The notes beneath the pieces are model-generated. The model searched no databases. It was not told the origin of the DNA and saw only the letters and a list, made by a program, of their open reading frames with translations. This document shows positions 34,231 through 35,790 of a DNA stretch of 35,790 bases, in pieces (position 1 is the stretch's first letter; every line of letters starts with the position of its first letter). Source of the stretch: Natrinema soli (GTDB lineage Archaea > Halobacteriota > Halobacteria > Halobacteriales > Natrialbaceae). The position numbers were made by a program, and so were the translations under genes. Location of the stretch: the NCBI RefSeq assembly GCF_028618695.1, contig NZ_JAQIVI010000096.1, positions 1-35,790 on the forward strand, read 5' to 3'.

Positions 34231-35004
34231 TCACGAGTAGGTCTGGTTCAGTTCGATGATGTTCGCCGCGTGTTGCAGTTTCGGAAGGATCTCGGTCTGG
34301 ATGCGCTGGTCGTCCATGCGGCTGTTCGGGCCGGAGACGCTGATCGCTCCGGAGATGCGGTCGTCGCGGAAGAGCGGTATCGCGACGCAGCGGAGTCCCT
34401 TGATGCGCTCCTCCAGGTCGTACGCGACGCCCTCGTTCCGGATCTCCTCGAGTGCTTCCTCGAGTTCGTTCCGGTCGGTGATCGTATTCTCCGTCTTCTC
34501 CGGCAGGCCGTGACGGTCGATGATCTCCGGCCGGCGCTCCTCCGACAGGTGAGCCAGCACCGCCTTTCCGAGCGCGGTCGTGTGCAGGTGGATGCACTGG
34601 CCGGTGTAGGAGTCGATGTTCACCGACTTGGGCCCCTGCTCGCGCAACAGAAAGATACCGCGGCCGTTCTCCTCAACCAGCAGGTTAACCAGCTCACCGG
34701 TCTCCTCGGCGACCGACTCGAGTTCGGGCTGGGCTACGTTGATCAGTTTCCCCTTCTTCTGACGGGCGAACGCACCCAGGTCGAGGAACCGCAACCCGAG
34801 CTCGTACGTCTGGTTGTTCTTTACGATGTACCCGTCGTGCTCGAGGGTCTGGAGGTGGTTGTAAACGCTGCTCTTGGGCATGTCGAGGTGGTTGGCGAGC
34901 TCTGTCGTCGTGGCGCCATCGAGCGATTTCATCGCTTCGACGATGTCGAGCGCCGTCCGCACCGTCTTGACCTGCGTTCGGATTTGATCGTTGTCTGCAC
35001 CCAT
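34231..35004 (-). CDS. IclR-family transcriptional regulator
   Basis: The 257-residue regulator has an N-terminal winged helix (residues about 13-70: ALDIVEAMKSLDGATTTELA, then MPKSSVYNHLQTLEHDGYIV). The C-terminal IclR effector domain (about 85-250) includes SYTGQCIHLHTTALGKAVLA and GLRCVAIPLF, and ends IIELNQTYS. Effectors are typically small organic acids. The start MGADNDQ at 35004 has a TATA-like CAATTATTA about 25 nt upstream; longer upstream frames are shadows of the divergent gene. It is divergent from an acyltransferase gene and lies in front of the permease remnant and hydroxy-acid oxidase, so it could control either side. Confidence 0.92.
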   Translation of the reverse strand: MGADNDQIRTQVKTVRTALDIVEAMKSLDGATTTELANHLDMPKSSVYNHLQTLEHDGYIVKNNQTYELGLRFLDLGAFARQKKGKLINVAQPELESVAEETGELVNLLVEENGRGIFLLREQGPKSVNIDSYTGQCIHLHTTALGKAVLAHLSEERRPEIIDRHGLPEKTENTITDRNELEEALEEIRNEGVAYDLEERIKGLRCVAIPLFRDDRISGAISVSGPNSRMDDQRIQTEILPKLQHAANIIELNQTYS

Positions 35005-35028
35005 GTGACTGACCAATGGTTCGCCAGC

Positions 35029-35066
35029 TAATAATTGTTGGTCGTCTCTTCCGAACAGGTGTCCGA
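35029..35066 (-). promoter_or_regulatory. IclR promoter with a candidate operator
   Basis: An AT-rich TATA-like element (35029-35036) lies 25 nt before the ATG. Just upstream, CGAACAGGTGTCCGA (35052-35066) contains a GAACA-nn-TGTCC near-inverted repeat shared with 33892-33906, which suggests autoregulation. Confidence 0.45.
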
Positions 35067-35203
35067 TTGCTTGTTCCGAACGTCCCGTCGAAAATTCGAG
35101 GGACGAATCGACGAGTATCGGGGAGCGAACCGATCGGCGCGACGAGAACTCGGTGACCGAAGAGCGTATACTGCTGTGTGTTAAAGTCAATACCATCCCA
35201 CAG

Positions 35204-35790
35204 ATGAGAACGGAGTTTGAACTACCCGACGTCGGCGAAGGCGTTGCCGAGGGTGAACTGGTCACCTGGCACGTTGCCGTCGGCGACACTGTCGAAGAGG
35301 ACCAGGTGCTCGCCGAAGTAGAGACGGACAAAGCACTCGTAGAAATCCCGTCACCGTGTGACGGTGAGGTCGCGGAACTGCGCCCCGAGGAGGGGGAGGT
35401 CGTCCCCGTCGGCGACGTCCTCGTCGTGTTCAAGGTCGACGACGCGAGCGGGGACGAAGCGGATACCGGCGCCGGCCCGAATGAGGACGCGACGATCGAG
35501 GCGGACATCGGCGAGACGTCCGCCGATCCGTCCGAATCGGTCGAGAACGACGGATCGACCGTCCCGGAGGGCCGCGTCTTCGCTGCGCCCAGCGTCCGCA
35601 GACTCGCTCGCGAGGAGGGGGTCGACATCGCGACGCTTGGCGGGAACGGTACCGGGAACCGAATCACCGAACGCGACGTCCGCGAAGCGGCCGGCGAGGC
35701 GACCGCCACGATGACGGCGGAGTCGGCCGAAATTCCGGGCGTCGAAGACGCCGATACCGGGGCTGTGACGACTGGTGCCGACGAATCCGC
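35204..35790 (+). CDS. Lipoyl E2 acyltransferase of a 2-oxo acid dehydrogenase complex, 5' portion
   Basis: 195 codons are present and the gene continues past the window. The N-terminal lipoyl domain (residues about 1-78) carries the lipoate lysine K43 in ETDKALVEIPSP. An acidic linker follows, then a peripheral subunit-binding domain (about 124-158: APSVRRLAREEGVDIATLGG), then another linker. The catalytic domain lies outside the window. E2 transfers the acyl group from E1 to CoA in complexes for pyruvate, branched-chain 2-oxo acids or acetoin. In many haloarchaea E1 genes precede E2, but here E2 directly faces a divergent IclR gene, so E1 must be downstream or elsewhere. Substrate unknown. 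Confidence 0.9.
   Translation, partial: MRTEFELPDVGEGVAEGELVTWHVAVGDTVEEDQVLAEVETDKALVEIPSPCDGEVAELRPEEGEVVPVGDVLVVFKVDDASGDEADTGAGPNEDATIEADIGETSADPSESVENDGSTVPEGRVFAAPSVRRLAREEGVDIATLGGNGTGNRITERDVREAAGEATATMTAESAEIPGVEDADTGAVTTGADES

Noticed and set aside
34141..35031. 296-codon plus-strand frame opposite the IclR gene
   Set aside because: Antisense shadow; the minus strand has a complete IclR domain architecture.
1..35790. CRISPR array, tRNA or rRNA genes
   Set aside because: No regularly spaced direct repeats with unique spacers and no cloverleaf or rRNA-like conserved stretches were seen by eye; a covariance-model scan would be needed to exclude small RNAs.

Overview
The window looks like the chromosome of a halophilic archaeon (class Halobacteria). 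Most of it is GC-rich, its proteins are very acidic, many genes have a TATA-like box about 25-30 nt before the start codon with little or no leader, and it carries haloarchaea-specific families: a DUF7344-type winged helix, HalOD1 domains, Tat-exported enzymes and haloarchaeal IS6 and IS630 transposases.

Left part (1-8500). The 3' portion of an aldehyde:ferredoxin oxidoreductase family gene is followed by two small genes and a two-gene unit coding a degenerate NuoF-like flavoprotein and a large FeS/molybdopterin formate dehydrogenase. A decayed aquaporin gene and a small Zn-ribbon gene come next.

Centre (8595-17759). This is a coherent metabolic island: RidA, serine hydroxymethyltransferase, a BCCT betaine/choline-type transporter, threonine/serine ammonia-lyase, a dimethylglycine/sarcosine dehydrogenase-GcvT fusion and FolD. 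My reading is that N-methylated glycines are imported and demethylated onto tetrahydrofolate. Glycine plus C1 would become serine and then pyruvate, and surplus C1 units would leave through FolD and formate, which the formate dehydrogenase could oxidise. PEP carboxylase (21562-24252) could serve anaplerosis. An anthranilate/aminodeoxychorismate synthase pair (18523-20600) lies between.

Right part (24380-34230). This is a lower-density accessory zone: an IS630 wreck, a Tat-exported superoxide dismutase, small membrane and HalOD1 proteins, a Tat-exported glycerophosphodiesterase of lower GC, a membrane histidine kinase, a frameshifted IS6 element, and a GlcD-type FAD oxidase. Several orphan C-terminal tails of lost genes lie here, including a GntP-type permease. 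Two related MITE-like elements occur in the window, at 10727-10853 and 31319-31401.

Right edge. An IclR regulator is divergent from the start of a lipoyl-E2 acyltransferase gene that runs off the end. No tRNA, rRNA or CRISPR array was recognised.
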